Below are positions 35,028-47,966 of a DNA stretch of 64,000 nt, in pieces. The first letter of the stretch is position 1. Each line of letters opens with the position of its first letter. Origin of the DNA: Herminiimonas sp. GTDB taxonomy: Bacteria > Pseudomonadota > Gammaproteobacteria > Burkholderiales > Burkholderiaceae. The position numbers were made by a program, and so were the translations under genes. The notes under the pieces were generated by a model, which saw only the letters and a list, made by a program, of their open reading frames with translations, was not told the origin of the DNA and made no database searches. The DNA lies in contig NZ_JAURVN010000002.1 of NCBI RefSeq assembly GCF_030655415.1, forward strand, positions 248,001 through 312,000, written 5' to 3'.

Positions 35028-35966
35028 TTATTTCAATTTTCCCTGCACCGACGGATATTCATTCCAGTGCAACTTTTCGCGCAGCGTATCGTAATAGCTC
35101 CAGCCTTCAGGATGCAGGAAGGTGATCGTATGTTCTGAGCTTTTCACAATGATGCGATCGCCTACCTGCAGGCGCGCGACCGATTGCATATCAAAGTTGA
35201 CGTTGCTGTCGCGACCACCGACAACTTCGATCACGATTTCGCTGGATTCGGATACCACGATAGGACGATTTGACAAGGCATGCGGCGCAATCGGTACCAG
35301 CACTATGCCGGACAAGCTCGGGTGCAATAAAGGACCGCCAGCCGACAAAGAATATGCGGTCGAACCAGTCGGCGTAGCGACGATCAAACCGTCGGAACGC
35401 TGGTTATACATATAGTGACCATCGACATGCACACACAATTCGACCATGCCGGAACCCGAGCCGCGCGACAGCACGACATCGTTGAACGCCAGTGTGTGAT
35501 GCATCACTGAGCCATCGCGTTCCAAGGTTCCTTGTAGCAAACTGCGTTTTTCAGATGCGACCTTGCCGCCCAACATTTCTTGCAGCAAAGGCATCATGTC
35601 GTCGAGGGCGATATCGGTAATGAAACCCAGACGGCCCTGATTGATACCGATCAGCGGCACGTTATACGGTGCCAACTGACGCGCAATGCCGAGCATGGTG
35701 CCATCACCACCAACAACGATCGCGACGTCGGCCACTTCGCCAAGCTCGACCAAATCCATGGATTCGTAACGATCAAGATGGAAACGATCTGAGGTTTGAG
35801 TACCGAAGACAATGCGGCGGCCGGTTTCTTTTAGAAAGTCGGCAATCTGCGTCAGTGAGTGGGCGATGTCGTCTGCTGAATGCGCTGTTTCGCTAGGCTT
35901 CTGCTTGGCGAAAATCGCAACAGTTTGAAAAGACTCGGCAGTATAGGGATGTGAGGTGGGCAACAT
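35028..35966 (-). CDS. nadK: NAD kinase
   Basis: This 312-residue enzyme phosphorylates NAD to NADP. The family motif GGDGTMLGIAR (about residue 88) is followed by NQGRLGFITDI, the second conserved block VLSRGSGSGMVELCVHVDG, and SDGLIVATPTGSTAYSLSAGGPLL split across SDGLIVATPTGSTAYS and LSAGGPLLHP. Length is normal. It starts about 114 bases from the divergent HAD gene. Upstream of recN on the same strand, 150 bases apart. Confidence 0.96.
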   Translation of the reverse strand: MLPTSHPYTAESFQTVAIFAKQKPSETAHSADDIAHSLTQIADFLKETGRRIVFGTQTSDRFHLDRYESMDLVELGEVADVAIVVGGDGTMLGIARQLAPYNVPLIGINQGRLGFITDIALDDMMPLLQEMLGGKVASEKRSLLQGTLERDGSVMHHTLAFNDVVLSRGSGSGMVELCVHVDGHYMYNQRSDGLIVATPTGSTAYSLSAGGPLLHPSLSGIVLVPIAPHALSNRPIVVSESSEIVIEVVGGRDSNVNFDMQSVARLQVGDRIIVKSSEHTITFLHPEGWSYYDTLREKLHWNEYPSVQGKLK

Positions 35967-36079
35967 GCTGCAGATTAGACCATAATTCCTCTTTGTCTTG
36001 CACTATGCGATGCCGCATAGGCAGGAATAATTTTTTAATAGTTTGGCAAAATCATTTACAGAATCGGATCCGTCATCGC

Positions 36080-36772
36080 ATGAAGTCTTCCCCTGTCAAA
36101 GCTGTTTTATTCGATCTGGACGACACCTTATGGCCGCTGGTGCCAACCTTGGTCAAAGCCGAAGCTGTGTTGTACGACTGGTTGACTCAGCATATTCCTG
36201 GCGTCGTGCAGCGCTTCAGCAACGAGGAATTGCGCGCACTGCGCATGGAGTTATTGCCGACCAAACCTGAATACAAATTCAATGTGTGGGCCTTGCGCCA
36301 CGCTGCATTGACGCACGCCTGCCACCTCACCAGCGAAAACAAGGCATTGGTCGATCAAGCGATGGAAGTATTTTCTGAAGCGCGCAATGACGTTGCGCTA
36401 TTCGACGATGTGGTACCAGGGCTGGCGAGTTTGAGCGAGCGCTACGTGATCGGTTCGATTTCAAACGGTTTTGCCGATCTGGCTGCAATCGGGATCTCAG
36501 AACATTTCAAAACATCAATAGCGGCGCATCAATTCGGTAGCGCCAAACCCCATCCGGAAATCTTTCTTGCTGCGTGCGAGGCGCTCGCCATTGCGCCGCA
36601 TGAAGCGGTGTATGTGGGCGACGATCCCTTGTTGGATATTCAAGGTGCGCAAAATGCAGGCTTGCAAGCAGTGTGGATGAATCGTTTTCAGCGGGTATTG
36701 CCGGAGCATATTGTGCCGGCGGCAAGTTGCGCCAATCTGTACGAGCTCGATATGTGGCTTAAGCGCGCATAA
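36080..36772 (+). CDS. HAD family hydrolase (YigB/pyrimidine-phosphatase-like)
   Basis: This 230-residue phosphatase has motif I VLFDLDDTLWPLVP with nucleophile Asp12 and Asp14, motif II GSISNGFADL, Lys in GSAKPHPEIF, and motif III VGDDPLLDIQGA. This is a HAD-IA enzyme; the helical cap follows motif I. The start at 36080 (MKSSPVKAVLFDL) puts motif I at the N-terminus as in relatives. Substrate unknown. It is divergent from nadK and 135 bases before hrcA. Confidence 0.85.
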   Translation: MKSSPVKAVLFDLDDTLWPLVPTLVKAEAVLYDWLTQHIPGVVQRFSNEELRALRMELLPTKPEYKFNVWALRHAALTHACHLTSENKALVDQAMEVFSEARNDVALFDDVVPGLASLSERYVIGSISNGFADLAAIGISEHFKTSIAAHQFGSAKPHPEIFLAACEALAIAPHEAVYVGDDPLLDIQGAQNAGLQAVWMNRFQRVLPEHIVPAASCANLYELDMWLKRA

Positions 36773-36868
36773 TCAACTGAATGAAAATCTGACAAACCGG
36801 CTTTCAACAGCAAATTGCCTGAGTAGATAAATAGCGACACAGCATGCACATCGTGTAGGCTGCAAGTC

Positions 36869-36898
36869 TTGCAGTTCCGCATTGCCACTCATTACAAT
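36869..36898 (+). promoter_or_regulatory. Candidate sigma70 promoter of hrcA
   Basis: TTGCAG (36869-36874) and TACAAT (36893-36898) are 18 bases apart. Transcription would begin about 3-7 bases from the hrcA ATG at 36908, with no ribosome binding site, so the mRNA might be leaderless. Confidence 0.4.
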
Positions 36899-36907
36899 AG
36901 CAACATC

Positions 36908-37936
36908 ATGCAACTCGATAATCGCGCACAAACATTACTGAAAGCTCTGGTCGAACGCTATATAGCGGACGGCCAACCTGTCGGTTCGCGCGAGCTTTCA
37001 AAAATTTCCGGCCTTGATCTGTCGCCTGCGACGATACGCAACATCATGGCCGACCTGGAAGAAATGGGGTTCGTCGCCAGCCCGCACACTTCCGCTGGAA
37101 GAGTCCCAACACCACGCGGCTATCGCGTGTTTGTCGATACCTTGCTGACGGTGCAAACGATCGATGAAAGCGGACTGGAATCCAAATTACAGACCACGCT
37201 GCAAACCGGTTCTTCGCAAAAAATTATTTCGAATGCAGCGCAAATCCTGTCTTCACTGTCCGAGTTCGCAGGCATCGTATTAACGCCGCGGCGTGAGTCG
37301 GTATTCCAGCAAATCGACTTTTTACGCTTGTCTGAAAAACGCATATTGCTGGTTATCGTCGGCCCGACCGGCGATGTGCAAAACCGCCTGCTGCTGACCG
37401 ACGTCGATTATTCGCCTACGCAACTAGTGCGCGCAGCCAATTACATCAACCAGAATTATGGCGGCCTGAGTTTTGACGAAGTGAGAGTCCGTTTGCAAGG
37501 CGAGTTGAAAGCTTTACAAGATGATATGACGCGCCTGATGCAAGCGGCGGTAGAAGCCGGCAGCGATGCCATGAATGACAGTAGCGACGACGTCGTGATT
37601 TCCGGCGAACGCAATCTGCTCAGCGTGACCGATCTGTCATCAAACATGACATCGCTAAGAAAACTATTCGATTTGTTTGAGCAAAAAACCAGCCTGATGC
37701 AATTGCTGGACGTTTCCAACAAGGCAACCGGCGTACAAATTTTTATTGGCGGCGAATCAAATTTGGTCGCGATGGATCAAATGAGCGTGGTGACATCGCC
37801 CTACACGGTAAACGGCAAAGTAGTCGGCACTTTAGGAGTGATCGGACCTACGCGTATGGCCTACGAACGGGTAATCCCAATTGTCGATATCACGGCAAAA
37901 TTGCTATCGAATGCGCTCAGTCATACGCATAGCTGA
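36908..37936 (+). CDS. hrcA: Heat-inducible transcription repressor HrcA
   Basis: This 342-residue repressor binds CIRCE operators of chaperone genes. The winged helix is at the start ([18 protein letters not shown], then [57 protein letters not shown]). The C-terminal part shows [18 protein letters not shown] and [18 protein letters not shown]. Length is normal. The start at 36908 is the conserved MQLDNRAQ; a longer frame would lie in the promoter. No CIRCE element was found in this window, so its target (usually groESL) must be elsewhere. It ends at a bidirectional terminator shared with fur. Confidence 0.96.
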   Translation: MQLDNRAQTLLKALVERYIADGQPVGSRELSKISGLDLSPATIRNIMADLEEMGFVASPHTSAGRVPTPRGYRVFVDTLLTVQTIDESGLESKLQTTLQTGSSQKIISNAAQILSSLSEFAGIVLTPRRESVFQQIDFLRLSEKRILLVIVGPTGDVQNRLLLTDVDYSPTQLVRAANYINQNYGGLSFDEVRVRLQGELKALQDDMTRLMQAAVEAGSDAMNDSSDDVVISGERNLLSVTDLSSNMTSLRKLFDLFEQKTSLMQLLDVSNKATGVQIFIGGESNLVAMDQMSVVTSPYTVNGKVVGTLGVIGPTRMAYERVIPIVDITAKLLSNALSHTHS

Positions 37937-37970
37937 ATTCAAATCTGCATTTAATTGCGGCATCCATATG

Positions 37971-38008
37971 AAAAAGCCACGCACTCGATAAAGAGCGCGT
38001 GGCTTTTT
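37971..38008. terminator. Bidirectional terminator between hrcA and fur
   Basis: AAAAAGCCACGC pairs with GCGTGGCTTTTT over 12 bases. It sits between the convergent hrcA and fur genes. Confidence 0.88.
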
Positions 38009-38032
38009 AATGAAGGCTAAACTGGCGCCGAC

Positions 38033-38458
38033 TTATTTCTTCGGCTTGCGGCAGCTCTTGCAATGGCCGTATAAAGCCAATGCGTGATCGGCGATTTCAA
38101 AGCCGTGTTCTTGTGCGATCTTGACCTGGCGTTTTTCGATTTCTGCATCAAAGAATTCTTCTACTTTGCCGCAATCCAGACACACCAGATGATCATGATG
38201 CGTACCTTCGTTCAATTCAAACACTGCTTTACCAGTTTCAAAATGGTTGCGTTGCAGCAAGCCAGCTTGTTCGAATTGCGTCAAAACGCGATAGACCGTT
38301 GCCAGGCCGACATCGAGATTATCTGCCAGCAGCATCTTGTATACGTCTTCGGCACTCAGATGGCGTACTTCGGCATTCTGAAAAATGTCGAGGATTTTCA
38401 GGCGTGGCAGCGTCGCTTTTAGACCGCTGGCTTTTAATTCAGATGGATTGTTGGGCAT
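38033..38458 (-). CDS. fur: Ferric uptake regulator Fur
   Basis: This 141-residue iron-responsive repressor has a winged helix with [20 protein letters not shown] followed by [13 protein letters not shown], the metal-site region [20 protein letters not shown] and the C-terminal CKSCRKPKK. Two CxxC pairs are present as in many proteobacterial Fur proteins. The ATG at 38458 (MPNNPSELK) is chosen; a longer frame would run into bamE. It diverges from bamE with only 76 bases between starts, an arrangement common in betaproteobacteria. Confidence 0.96.
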   Translation of the reverse strand: MPNNPSELKASGLKATLPRLKILDIFQNAEVRHLSAEDVYKMLLADNLDVGLATVYRVLTQFEQAGLLQRNHFETGKAVFELNEGTHHDHLVCLDCGKVEEFFDAEIEKRQVKIAQEHGFEIADHALALYGHCKSCRKPKK

Positions 38459-38534
38459 GTTCTTGTTCAGATTGAGGATATCTGCCTTATCATATAGCGT
38501 TTTCGTACAATTGCTCAATCCCTTGAGATTCATT

Positions 38535-39155
38535 ATGCAAATGCTGCCCCCATATTTTAATCGTGCCCCAGCCCTCGCTGGTACATTTTGCTTGTTGCTG
38601 GCAACGGCCCTCACAGGTTGTGCGTCGAAAAATCCATTGATGGAAGAACCTGCGCCAGTCGCGGCTAAAGCCAAAACGGCTGCGCCACCTGTAGCGCAAG
38701 CACCGGCTCCAGCGCCTGCTGAAGAAAAAGTGGTCGCTTCTGCACCGACCGCCGCTCCTGTAGCACCGGTTGCTGTCGCTACTGCTCCCGCAGCAGCAAG
38801 TACAACGACTGGCGTGCAAACCAAACAGGAAAAACGCTTCCTCGGCATTTTCCGCCCGTATCGTCCTGATATTCAACAAGGCAATTTCGTTTCACAAGAA
38901 ATGGTCGCCCAATTGAAACCAGGCATGACGCAAGATCAAGTGATCTTCCTGCTCGGCACGCCGTTGCTGACCGATGTATTTCACTCCGATCGCTGGGATT
39001 ACTCCTTCCGCCTACAAAAAGGCAATGGCGAAGTCACTACCAGCCGCGTGACGGTTTTCTTCAAGGACAAACTGGTTTCGAGTTTTGAAGGCGGCGATTT
39101 GCCGACCGAAAAAGACTATCTGGAACGCATTGCCGACAAAGCAAAAGTCAAATAA
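38535..39155 (+). CDS. bamE: Outer membrane assembly lipoprotein BamE with long Ala/Pro linker
   Basis: This 206-residue lipoprotein belongs to the BAM complex that inserts beta-barrel proteins. The signal peptide ends in a lipobox ([10 protein letters not shown], lipid on Cys). A ~75-residue linker rich in Ala, Pro, Val and Lys follows (about 32-105), then the SmpA/OmlA fold: [39 protein letters not shown] and WDYSFRLQ. BamE is usually near 115 residues, so the linker roughly accounts for the extra length. The ATG at 38535 is chosen because it starts the signal peptide. Confidence 0.93.
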   Translation: MQMLPPYFNRAPALAGTFCLLLATALTGCASKNPLMEEPAPVAAKAKTAAPPVAQAPAPAPAEEKVVASAPTAAPVAPVAVATAPAAASTTTGVQTKQEKRFLGIFRPYRPDIQQGNFVSQEMVAQLKPGMTQDQVIFLLGTPLLTDVFHSDRWDYSFRLQKGNGEVTTSRVTVFFKDKLVSSFEGGDLPTEKDYLERIADKAKVK

Positions 39156-39185
39156 TTCGCTGAACAAACTGAATACCATTTACGC

Positions 39186-39998
39186 ATGAATCAATTGAAA
39201 ATCGCGGTTGCAGGCGCATCCGGCCGCATGGGTCACATGTTGATCGAAGCCATCCAGCAAGCATCGGACGCCACGCTTTCAGGCGCACTGGATATCGCGG
39301 CTTCGCCTGCCATCGGCAACGACGCAGCAGCATTTCTGGGCAAACCGGCTCGCGTTCTGATCGAATCGGATTTCGCCAAAGGTTTGGCAAATGCCGATTT
39401 CCTGATCGACTTTACCCGTCCTGAAGGCACGCTTGAACATCTGAAGTACTGCGCTGATCACGGCATCAAAATGATTATCGGCACCACAGGTTTCGATGCA
39501 GCGGGCAAGGCAGCTATCGCCGCAGCAGCAGAAAAAACCGCGATCATGTTTGCACCGAATATGAGTGTAGGCGTGAACGTCACGATGAAATTGCTGGAAA
39601 TGGCCGCGAAGAATTTTTCCGAAGGCTACGACATCGAAATCATAGAAGCACATCACCGCAACAAGGTCGATGCGCCATCCGGCACCGCGATCAAAATGGG
39701 TGAAGTGATTGCCGGTGCATTAGGCAAGGATTTGAACGATGTCGCAGTCTGGGCGCGCGAAGGCGTAACTGGCGCACGTGATCCGTCATCGATTGGTTTT
39801 GCGACCATACGCGGCGGCGACATAATTGGCGACCACACCGTCTTGTTTGCTGGCGACGGTGAACGCATCGAGATTTCGCACAAATCGTCTAGTCGCGTGT
39901 CATATGCAAACGGCAGCCTGCGTGCAGCACGCTTCCTTGCTGACAAGAAAACTGGTTTGTACGATATGCAAGACGTATTAGGTTTGCGCGAAATCTGA
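39186..39998 (+). CDS. dapB: 4-hydroxy-tetrahydrodipicolinate reductase
   Basis: This 270-residue enzyme of lysine and diaminopimelate synthesis uses NAD(P)H. The Rossmann motif is [15 protein letters not shown] at the start. [13 protein letters not shown] and [14 protein letters not shown] follow. The catalytic signature [20 protein letters not shown] is complete. Length is normal. It follows bamE after 30 bases, in the same direction. Confidence 0.97.
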   Translation: MNQLKIAVAGASGRMGHMLIEAIQQASDATLSGALDIAASPAIGNDAAAFLGKPARVLIESDFAKGLANADFLIDFTRPEGTLEHLKYCADHGIKMIIGTTGFDAAGKAAIAAAAEKTAIMFAPNMSVGVNVTMKLLEMAAKNFSEGYDIEIIEAHHRNKVDAPSGTAIKMGEVIAGALGKDLNDVAVWAREGVTGARDPSSIGFATIRGGDIIGDHTVLFAGDGERIEISHKSSSRVSYANGSLRAARFLADKKTGLYDMQDVLGLREI

Positions 39999-40095
39999 AG
40001 CTCAGCAGAGCAGTTACGTAACAAGAAAAACCCGAACGTCGCAAAAGCAGTAACCGATCAATCCAGCTTAATTCCAGCCTACTCAGATCGATAAC

Positions 40096-40785
40096 ATGAA
40101 CTCCACTGCAGAACAAGGATTGGGTCTGGCGCATTACTGGGCGCAAGGCGATGGGGTTTCGCACGCTGTCGCTTACGTGTTGTTGATCATGTCGATCCTC
40201 AGCTGGTATTACATTCTGTCAAAAGGCTGGAGTTCGTGGCGCATACGTCGTAGCGCCGCAGCGCTGGAAGGTTTCTGGCAAGCGCCTACGCTGACCGATG
40301 CCATTGCCACCATCAAGCTGGCTGATAGCGAAAACGTCTACACGCCGCTGGCCGCACAAAGCGCCGAAGCCGCCAACATCAAACCGCACGCAAACTCACT
40401 CAACGCCAACACCGATCCTGGCGAATTGATTACGCGCACCTTACGTCAGGAAATCAATCGCGTTTCAGCCCGACTCGAAAGCGGCCTGACGTTATTGGCA
40501 TCGGTTGGTTCTACCGCTCCTTTCGTAGGTTTGTTCGGTACTGTGTGGGGCATTTATCACGCGCTGGTCGCCGTCTCCGCATCTGGCACCGTGCAAATCG
40601 ACAAGGTCGCAGGTCCAGTCGGCGAAGCACTGATCATGACGGCACTTGGTCTCGCAGTAGCGATTCCAGCCGTGCTGGCCTACAACGCTTTTACCCGCGT
40701 CAATCGCGTCACGCTGGCAGAGCTGGATGCGTTTGCGCATGATCTGCATGCTTATCTGACTACCGGCGCACGCGTCGGCAAATGA
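40096..40785 (+). CDS. exbB: ExbB/TolQ-type proton channel protein
   Basis: This 229-residue inner-membrane protein of the MotA/TolQ/ExbB family has membrane helices at about 16-36 (AVAYVLLIMSILSWYYIL), 133-155 (LASVGSTAPFVGLFGTVWGI) and 172-194 (GEALIMTALGLAVAIPAVLA), with the family-typical TAPFVGLFGTVWGI and GLAVAIPAVLAYN. With ExbD it uses the proton gradient to energise TonB-dependent outer-membrane transport. ExbB rather than TolQ is chosen because no tol genes are nearby, but this is not certain. Confidence 0.9.
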   Translation: MNSTAEQGLGLAHYWAQGDGVSHAVAYVLLIMSILSWYYILSKGWSSWRIRRSAAALEGFWQAPTLTDAIATIKLADSENVYTPLAAQSAEAANIKPHANSLNANTDPGELITRTLRQEINRVSARLESGLTLLASVGSTAPFVGLFGTVWGIYHALVAVSASGTVQIDKVAGPVGEALIMTALGLAVAIPAVLAYNAFTRVNRVTLAELDAFAHDLHAYLTTGARVGK

Positions 40786-40831
40786 CATCGTTTTTTGCTA
40801 TGAAAACTGGTAAAAAAGTGTAGGAGCAAAC

Positions 40832-41269
40832 ATGGCATTCGGCGGATTTAACGACAACAAGCAACCAGCACCAATGGCGGACATTAACGTCACGCCTATG
40901 GTCGATGTGATGTTGGTATTGCTGGTGATTTTCATCATCACCGCACCGCTGTTCACGCATGCGATCAAGCTGGATTTACCGGCTGCGCAATCAGCACCAG
41001 CGCCTACGGAGCCAAGCACGATTTCCCTGTCGATCAATGGCGATGGCGCGATTTTCTGGAACAACGATCCGATTACGCAAGAAGCATTAAATAGCCGATT
41101 GGTCATTGCATCCAAGCAGCAGCCCCAACCGCAATTACAATTGCGCGCCGATAAAGGCACGCGCTATGAAGTTATCGCGCAAGTCATGGCTGCGGCGCAA
41201 ACTAACGGCTTGACCAAGTTGGGCTTCGTCACTGAGGTGCCGACTTCGGTACCTCCAACAAAAAAGTAA
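40832..41269 (+). CDS. exbD: ExbD/TolR-type energy-transducing protein
   Basis: This 145-residue inner-membrane protein has one helix at about 24-44 (MVDVMLVLLVIFIITAPLFT) with the conserved Asp in VTPMVDVML, and a periplasmic domain ending in LGFVTEVPTSVPPTKK. It follows exbB after 46 bases and precedes a barstar-like gene by 4 bases. The pair forms the proton-driven motor for TonB. Confidence 0.9.
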   Translation: MAFGGFNDNKQPAPMADINVTPMVDVMLVLLVIFIITAPLFTHAIKLDLPAAQSAPAPTEPSTISLSINGDGAIFWNNDPITQEALNSRLVIASKQQPQPQLQLRADKGTRYEVIAQVMAAAQTNGLTKLGFVTEVPTSVPPTKK

Positions 41270-41273
41270 ATTC

Positions 41274-44395
<3,122 letters not shown>

Positions 44396-44500
44396 TTTGA
44401 TTGATAGTGCAACGAGTGCAGCACAATCGTTTTGAAGGTTTAGCTGAAATGCTTATTGTTTGAAGTACTGCTCTAAAGTAAAAATCACGCAGGATTATCC

Positions 44501-45031
44501 ATGCTAAAAAATCGCCGTCTTCTCTGTATCGCTTTGGCTTCTACCGTCATGCTATCGGCATGCGGTTTCAAGTTGCGCGGTTCTATCCTCGGTAACAACT
44601 TGCCGTTCAAATCGATTTTCCTCGCAGTGCCAGAAACCTCGGCGCTAGGCATCGAGTTACGCCGCTATATTCGGGGCAGCGGCGAGCTGGAGATAAAGGA
44701 TAGACAGGAAGATGCGGAAGCAACGCTCGACATCACCAATGAGATTCGCGACAAGGTAATTTTGTCACTGAATAGCCAAGGTCGTGTACGCGAATACGTG
44801 CTGTACTACCGCGTCACCATCCGTGTACGTGACAACAAGAATGTTGAACTGCTGGCACCAACGCAAATCGTCTTGAAGCGCGACATCAGCTATAACGAAA
44901 ATCAGGTTCTGGCAAAAGAAGCGGAAGAAGCGATGCTGTATCGCGACATGCAATCTGATCTGGTACAGCAGATTCTGCGTCGTATGGCCGCCATCAAGCC
45001 AGTGGACGCCAACGCAACGACACCGCAATAA
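44501..45031 (+). CDS. lptE: LPS-assembly lipoprotein LptE
   Basis: This 176-residue outer-membrane lipoprotein plugs the LptD barrel in lipopolysaccharide export. The signal peptide ends in lipobox STVMLSACGFKLRG, and CGFKLRG is the family's hallmark after the lipidated Cys. Later blocks are ELRRYIRG and RDISYNENQVLAKEAEEAML. It lies between leuS and holA, the classic order leuS-lptE-holA, and ends 12 bases before holA. Confidence 0.95.
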   Translation: MLKNRRLLCIALASTVMLSACGFKLRGSILGNNLPFKSIFLAVPETSALGIELRRYIRGSGELEIKDRQEDAEATLDITNEIRDKVILSLNSQGRVREYVLYYRVTIRVRDNKNVELLAPTQIVLKRDISYNENQVLAKEAEEAMLYRDMQSDLVQQILRRMAAIKPVDANATTPQ

Positions 45032-45043
45032 CGCAACGCATAT

Positions 45044-46060
45044 ATGCAACTGCGCTTTGATGCTCTTGATACGCACTTAAGCAAGCCGCTAGCCGGCTTG
45101 TATGTCATCACGAGCGACGAGCATTTGCTGGCGCTGGAAGCTGCTGACAAGATACGCAAGACGGCTCGTGCACAAGGTTTTTCCGAACGCGAAGTTCTGG
45201 TTGTTGATCGCAGCTTCAAATGGGGCGAACTGCTGGCAGCCAATCAATCGCAATCGCTATTTGGCGATAAAAAATTGATTGAACTGCGCATCCCTACCGG
45301 CAAACCCGGCAAGGATGGCGGCAAGGCCTTACAGGATTATTCGGCATCGCTCAGCCCTGACAACCTGACCCTGATTACATTGCCCAAGCTCGATTGGGCC
45401 ACGCAAAAAGCGGCGTGGGTCGCGAGCTTGCAACAAGCCAGTGTATTCATCGATATTCCCTTGGTCGAACGCGCGCAATTGCCGGCGTGGCTGGGTGTGC
45501 GCCTGGCTGCGCAACACCAAAGCGCGAATCGCGAATGCCTGGACTTTATCGCTGAACGCGTCGAAGGCAATTTGCTCGCCGCACATCAAGAAATACAAAA
45601 GCTGGCGCTGCTTTATCCGGAAGGTCCACTGAGCTTCGAGCAAATCCACGATGCCGTGCTGAATGTCGCACGCTACGATGTATTCAAACTGAATGAAGCG
45701 ATGCTGAGCGGCGATACGGCAAGACTGGTGCGCATGCTGGAAGGTTTGCAAGGCGAAGGCGAGGCATTACCGCTGGTGTTGTGGGCGGTTGCAGAAGAAA
45801 TTCGCACTTTGCTGAAACTGAAATCTGGCGTCGCACAAGGTCGACAGCTTAGTCAGTTGACGAAAGAGCATCGCATCTGGGGTCCGCGTGAACGACTGAT
45901 AGAACCGGCCTTACGCAGACTGAAATTAGCTACGCTGGAAAGCGCGCTGCAGGAAGCGGCACAAATCGATAAGATGGTGAAAGGCTTGCGTGCCAAGAAG
46001 TTTTCTGGCGATGCCTGGGATGCAATGTTGCAGTTGGGCTTGAAGATCGCTAGAGGCTAA
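45044..46060 (+). CDS. holA: DNA polymerase III delta subunit
   Basis: This 338-residue clamp-loader subunit opens the sliding clamp. Characteristic pieces are GLYVITSDEHLLALEAADKI near residue 19, SLFGDKKLIELRIPTGKPG, WLGVRLAAQHQ, and ANRECLDFIAERVEGNLLAA followed by HQEIQKLALLYPEG. The domain fits the HolA AAA+-like fold without ATPase motifs, as expected. It is 12 bases downstream of lptE. Confidence 0.95.
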   Translation: MQLRFDALDTHLSKPLAGLYVITSDEHLLALEAADKIRKTARAQGFSEREVLVVDRSFKWGELLAANQSQSLFGDKKLIELRIPTGKPGKDGGKALQDYSASLSPDNLTLITLPKLDWATQKAAWVASLQQASVFIDIPLVERAQLPAWLGVRLAAQHQSANRECLDFIAERVEGNLLAAHQEIQKLALLYPEGPLSFEQIHDAVLNVARYDVFKLNEAMLSGDTARLVRMLEGLQGEGEALPLVLWAVAEEIRTLLKLKSGVAQGRQLSQLTKEHRIWGPRERLIEPALRRLKLATLESALQEAAQIDKMVKGLRAKKFSGDAWDAMLQLGLKIARG

Positions 46061-46243
46061 AGAGAAGCCACGGCGCAAAGAACAGCGAGCTTGCGATAAC
46101 GCTTAGTGCAACCATATATGCTGCAAGCCCTAATGGTGGGTTGCAACAGTAGCCAAAACATCAAGACAAAGAATTCGTATCAAACAGTTTCAGTGCTATC
46201 CGCTGTATTTAATTAATCGAAGTACCAACCATTCCTGAACAAA

Positions 46244-47509
46244 ATGGATATCAAGCAATACATGAAAGAAGTCGGTCAACGTGCACGCAAGGCTTCGCGT
46301 GCAATGGCCAAGGCTGATACCGCTGCCAAGAACAAGGCTTTGTCGCTGATCGCTGCTGCGATTCATCGTGATGCCGATATCTTGCGCGCAGCAAATCAAA
46401 AGGATCTGGATGCAGCACGTGCCAACGGTTTGGCACCGGCTCTGCTCGACCGCCTGACCTTATCGGATAAAGCGATTGCCACTATGGCAGAAGGCCTGGA
46501 GCAAATCGTTGCCCTGCCCGATCCTATCGGCGAAATCTCGAATATGAAATATCGTCCAACCGGAATTCAAGTTGGACAAATGCGCGTGCCACTCGGCGTG
46601 ATTGGCATCATTTATGAAGCACGTCCAAACGTCACCGTCGATGCTGCAGGTTTGTGCATCAAGAGCGGCAACGCGACCATTTTGCGCGGTGGCTCGGAAG
46701 CGATTCACTGCAATCAGGCGCTGGCAAAAATCGTCAGCGAAGGTTTGGCCGGCGCGGGCTTGCCTGCCGATGCAGTACAAATTGTGGAAACCACGGATAG
46801 AGCCGCAGTCGGTGAATTGATTACCATGCCTGAATACGTGGACGTTATCGTGCCACGCGGCGGCAAAGGTTTGATAGCACGCTTGATGAAGGAATCCAAA
46901 GTACCGATGATCAAACATCTGGACGGCATTTGCCACGTCTACATCGACAGCAATGCAGACTTGAAGAAAGCCGTGGATATTTCATTCAATGCAAAATGCC
47001 ATCGTTACGGCACTTGCAACACGATGGAAACTTTGTTGGTCGCGCGTTCAATCGCATCTGCGGTTTTGCCAGAGCTGGCGAAATTGTATGCAACCCAAGA
47101 AGTGGAATTGCGCGCTGACGATGAAGCGCGCGCGATCTTGAAAGGTTATCCGCATTTGACCGCAGTCACTGAACAGGATTGGAGCGAAGAATATCTGGCG
47201 CCCATCCTTGCGGTCAAAATTGTCGAGAACATGGATGAAGCGATCGAGCACATCAATAACTATTCGTCGCAGCACACAGACAGCATCGTGACGGAAGACT
47301 ACACGCGCGCGATGCGCTTTTTGCGTGAAGTTGATTCGGCGTCAGTGATGATCAACGCCTCGACGCGTTTTGCCGATGGTTTTGAATATGGCCTGGGTGC
47401 AGAAATCGGCATCTCTAACGACAAGCTGCATGCACGCGGTCCAGTTGGCTTGGATGGATTGACGTCATTGAAGTATGTCGTCTTTGGTCACGGTGAAGTC
47501 CGCGCTTAA
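46244..47509 (+). CDS. proA: Gamma-glutamyl phosphate reductase
   Basis: This 421-residue enzyme reduces gamma-glutamyl phosphate with NADPH in proline synthesis. Family pieces are [51 protein letters not shown], the catalytic Cys block [11 protein letters not shown], and the end [20 protein letters not shown]. Length is normal. It stands 183 bases after holA. proB is not next to it. Confidence 0.98.
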   Translation: MDIKQYMKEVGQRARKASRAMAKADTAAKNKALSLIAAAIHRDADILRAANQKDLDAARANGLAPALLDRLTLSDKAIATMAEGLEQIVALPDPIGEISNMKYRPTGIQVGQMRVPLGVIGIIYEARPNVTVDAAGLCIKSGNATILRGGSEAIHCNQALAKIVSEGLAGAGLPADAVQIVETTDRAAVGELITMPEYVDVIVPRGGKGLIARLMKESKVPMIKHLDGICHVYIDSNADLKKAVDISFNAKCHRYGTCNTMETLLVARSIASAVLPELAKLYATQEVELRADDEARAILKGYPHLTAVTEQDWSEEYLAPILAVKIVENMDEAIEHINNYSSQHTDSIVTEDYTRAMRFLREVDSASVMINASTRFADGFEYGLGAEIGISNDKLHARGPVGLDGLTSLKYVVFGHGEVRA

Positions 47510-47544
47510 TTTTCGCGCAGTCGATTCGTCCTTGGGAAAACACC

Positions 47545-47952
47545 ATGCTTTGGATTAAAGCGCTGCATATCGTGTTTGTGATGTCGTGGTTTGCCGGCTT
47601 GTTTTATCTGCCGCGCATCTTCGTCAATCTGGCGATGGAAACCGACACTACCGCGACGACTCGTTTGCTGTTGATGGCACGCAAGCTATACCGTTTCACA
47701 ACGATACTTGCGATTCCAGCGCTGATCTTTGGTGCTTGGCTGATGAGTTACGGCTTCAACGGTGGCTGGTTGCATGCCAAGCTGGCACTGGTTGTGCTAG
47801 TGATCGGTTACCACCACGCTTGCGGTTCCTTGCTGAAAAAATTTGAACGCGGCGCAAATCGGCGCAGCCATAAATGGTATCGCTGGTTTAACGAAGTGCC
47901 GGTCGTTCTGCTGCTGGTGATTGTCATCCTGGTCGTTGTCAAACCGTTTTAA
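47545..47952 (+). CDS. hemJ: HemJ/CopD-family membrane protein
   Basis: This 135-residue protein has four hydrophobic helices (about 5-25, 50-70, 80-97 and 115-134). It has conserved His and Arg in LHIVFVMSWFAGLFYLPRIF, Lys in ARKLYRF, and WLHAKLALVVLVIGYHH. This is the protoporphyrinogen IX oxidase HemJ (UPF0093) family, which completes heme synthesis in bacteria lacking HemG and HemY. The heme role is family knowledge; a copper-resistance (CopD-like) label is the alternative. It follows proA after 35 bases and precedes an isomerase gene by 14 bases. Confidence 0.85.
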   Translation: MLWIKALHIVFVMSWFAGLFYLPRIFVNLAMETDTTATTRLLLMARKLYRFTTILAIPALIFGAWLMSYGFNGGWLHAKLALVVLVIGYHHACGSLLKKFERGANRRSHKWYRWFNEVPVVLLLVIVILVVVKPF

Positions 47953-47966
47953 ATTAGGGAGTTTTC

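Noticed and set aside
36780..36907. Search for a CIRCE operator upstream of hrcA or grpE
   Set aside because: No TTAGCACTC-N9-GAGTGCTAA-like inverted repeat is present at either place.
38459..38848. N-terminal extension of Fur over the start of bamE
   Set aside because: The extra residues are Ala/Gly-rich antisense of the bamE linker; conserved Fur begins at 38458.
46061..46243. Gap between holA and proA with a possible weak stem (GCAAGCCC and GGGTTGC)
   Set aside because: Short, interrupted pairing without a T run; not called as a terminator or riboswitch.
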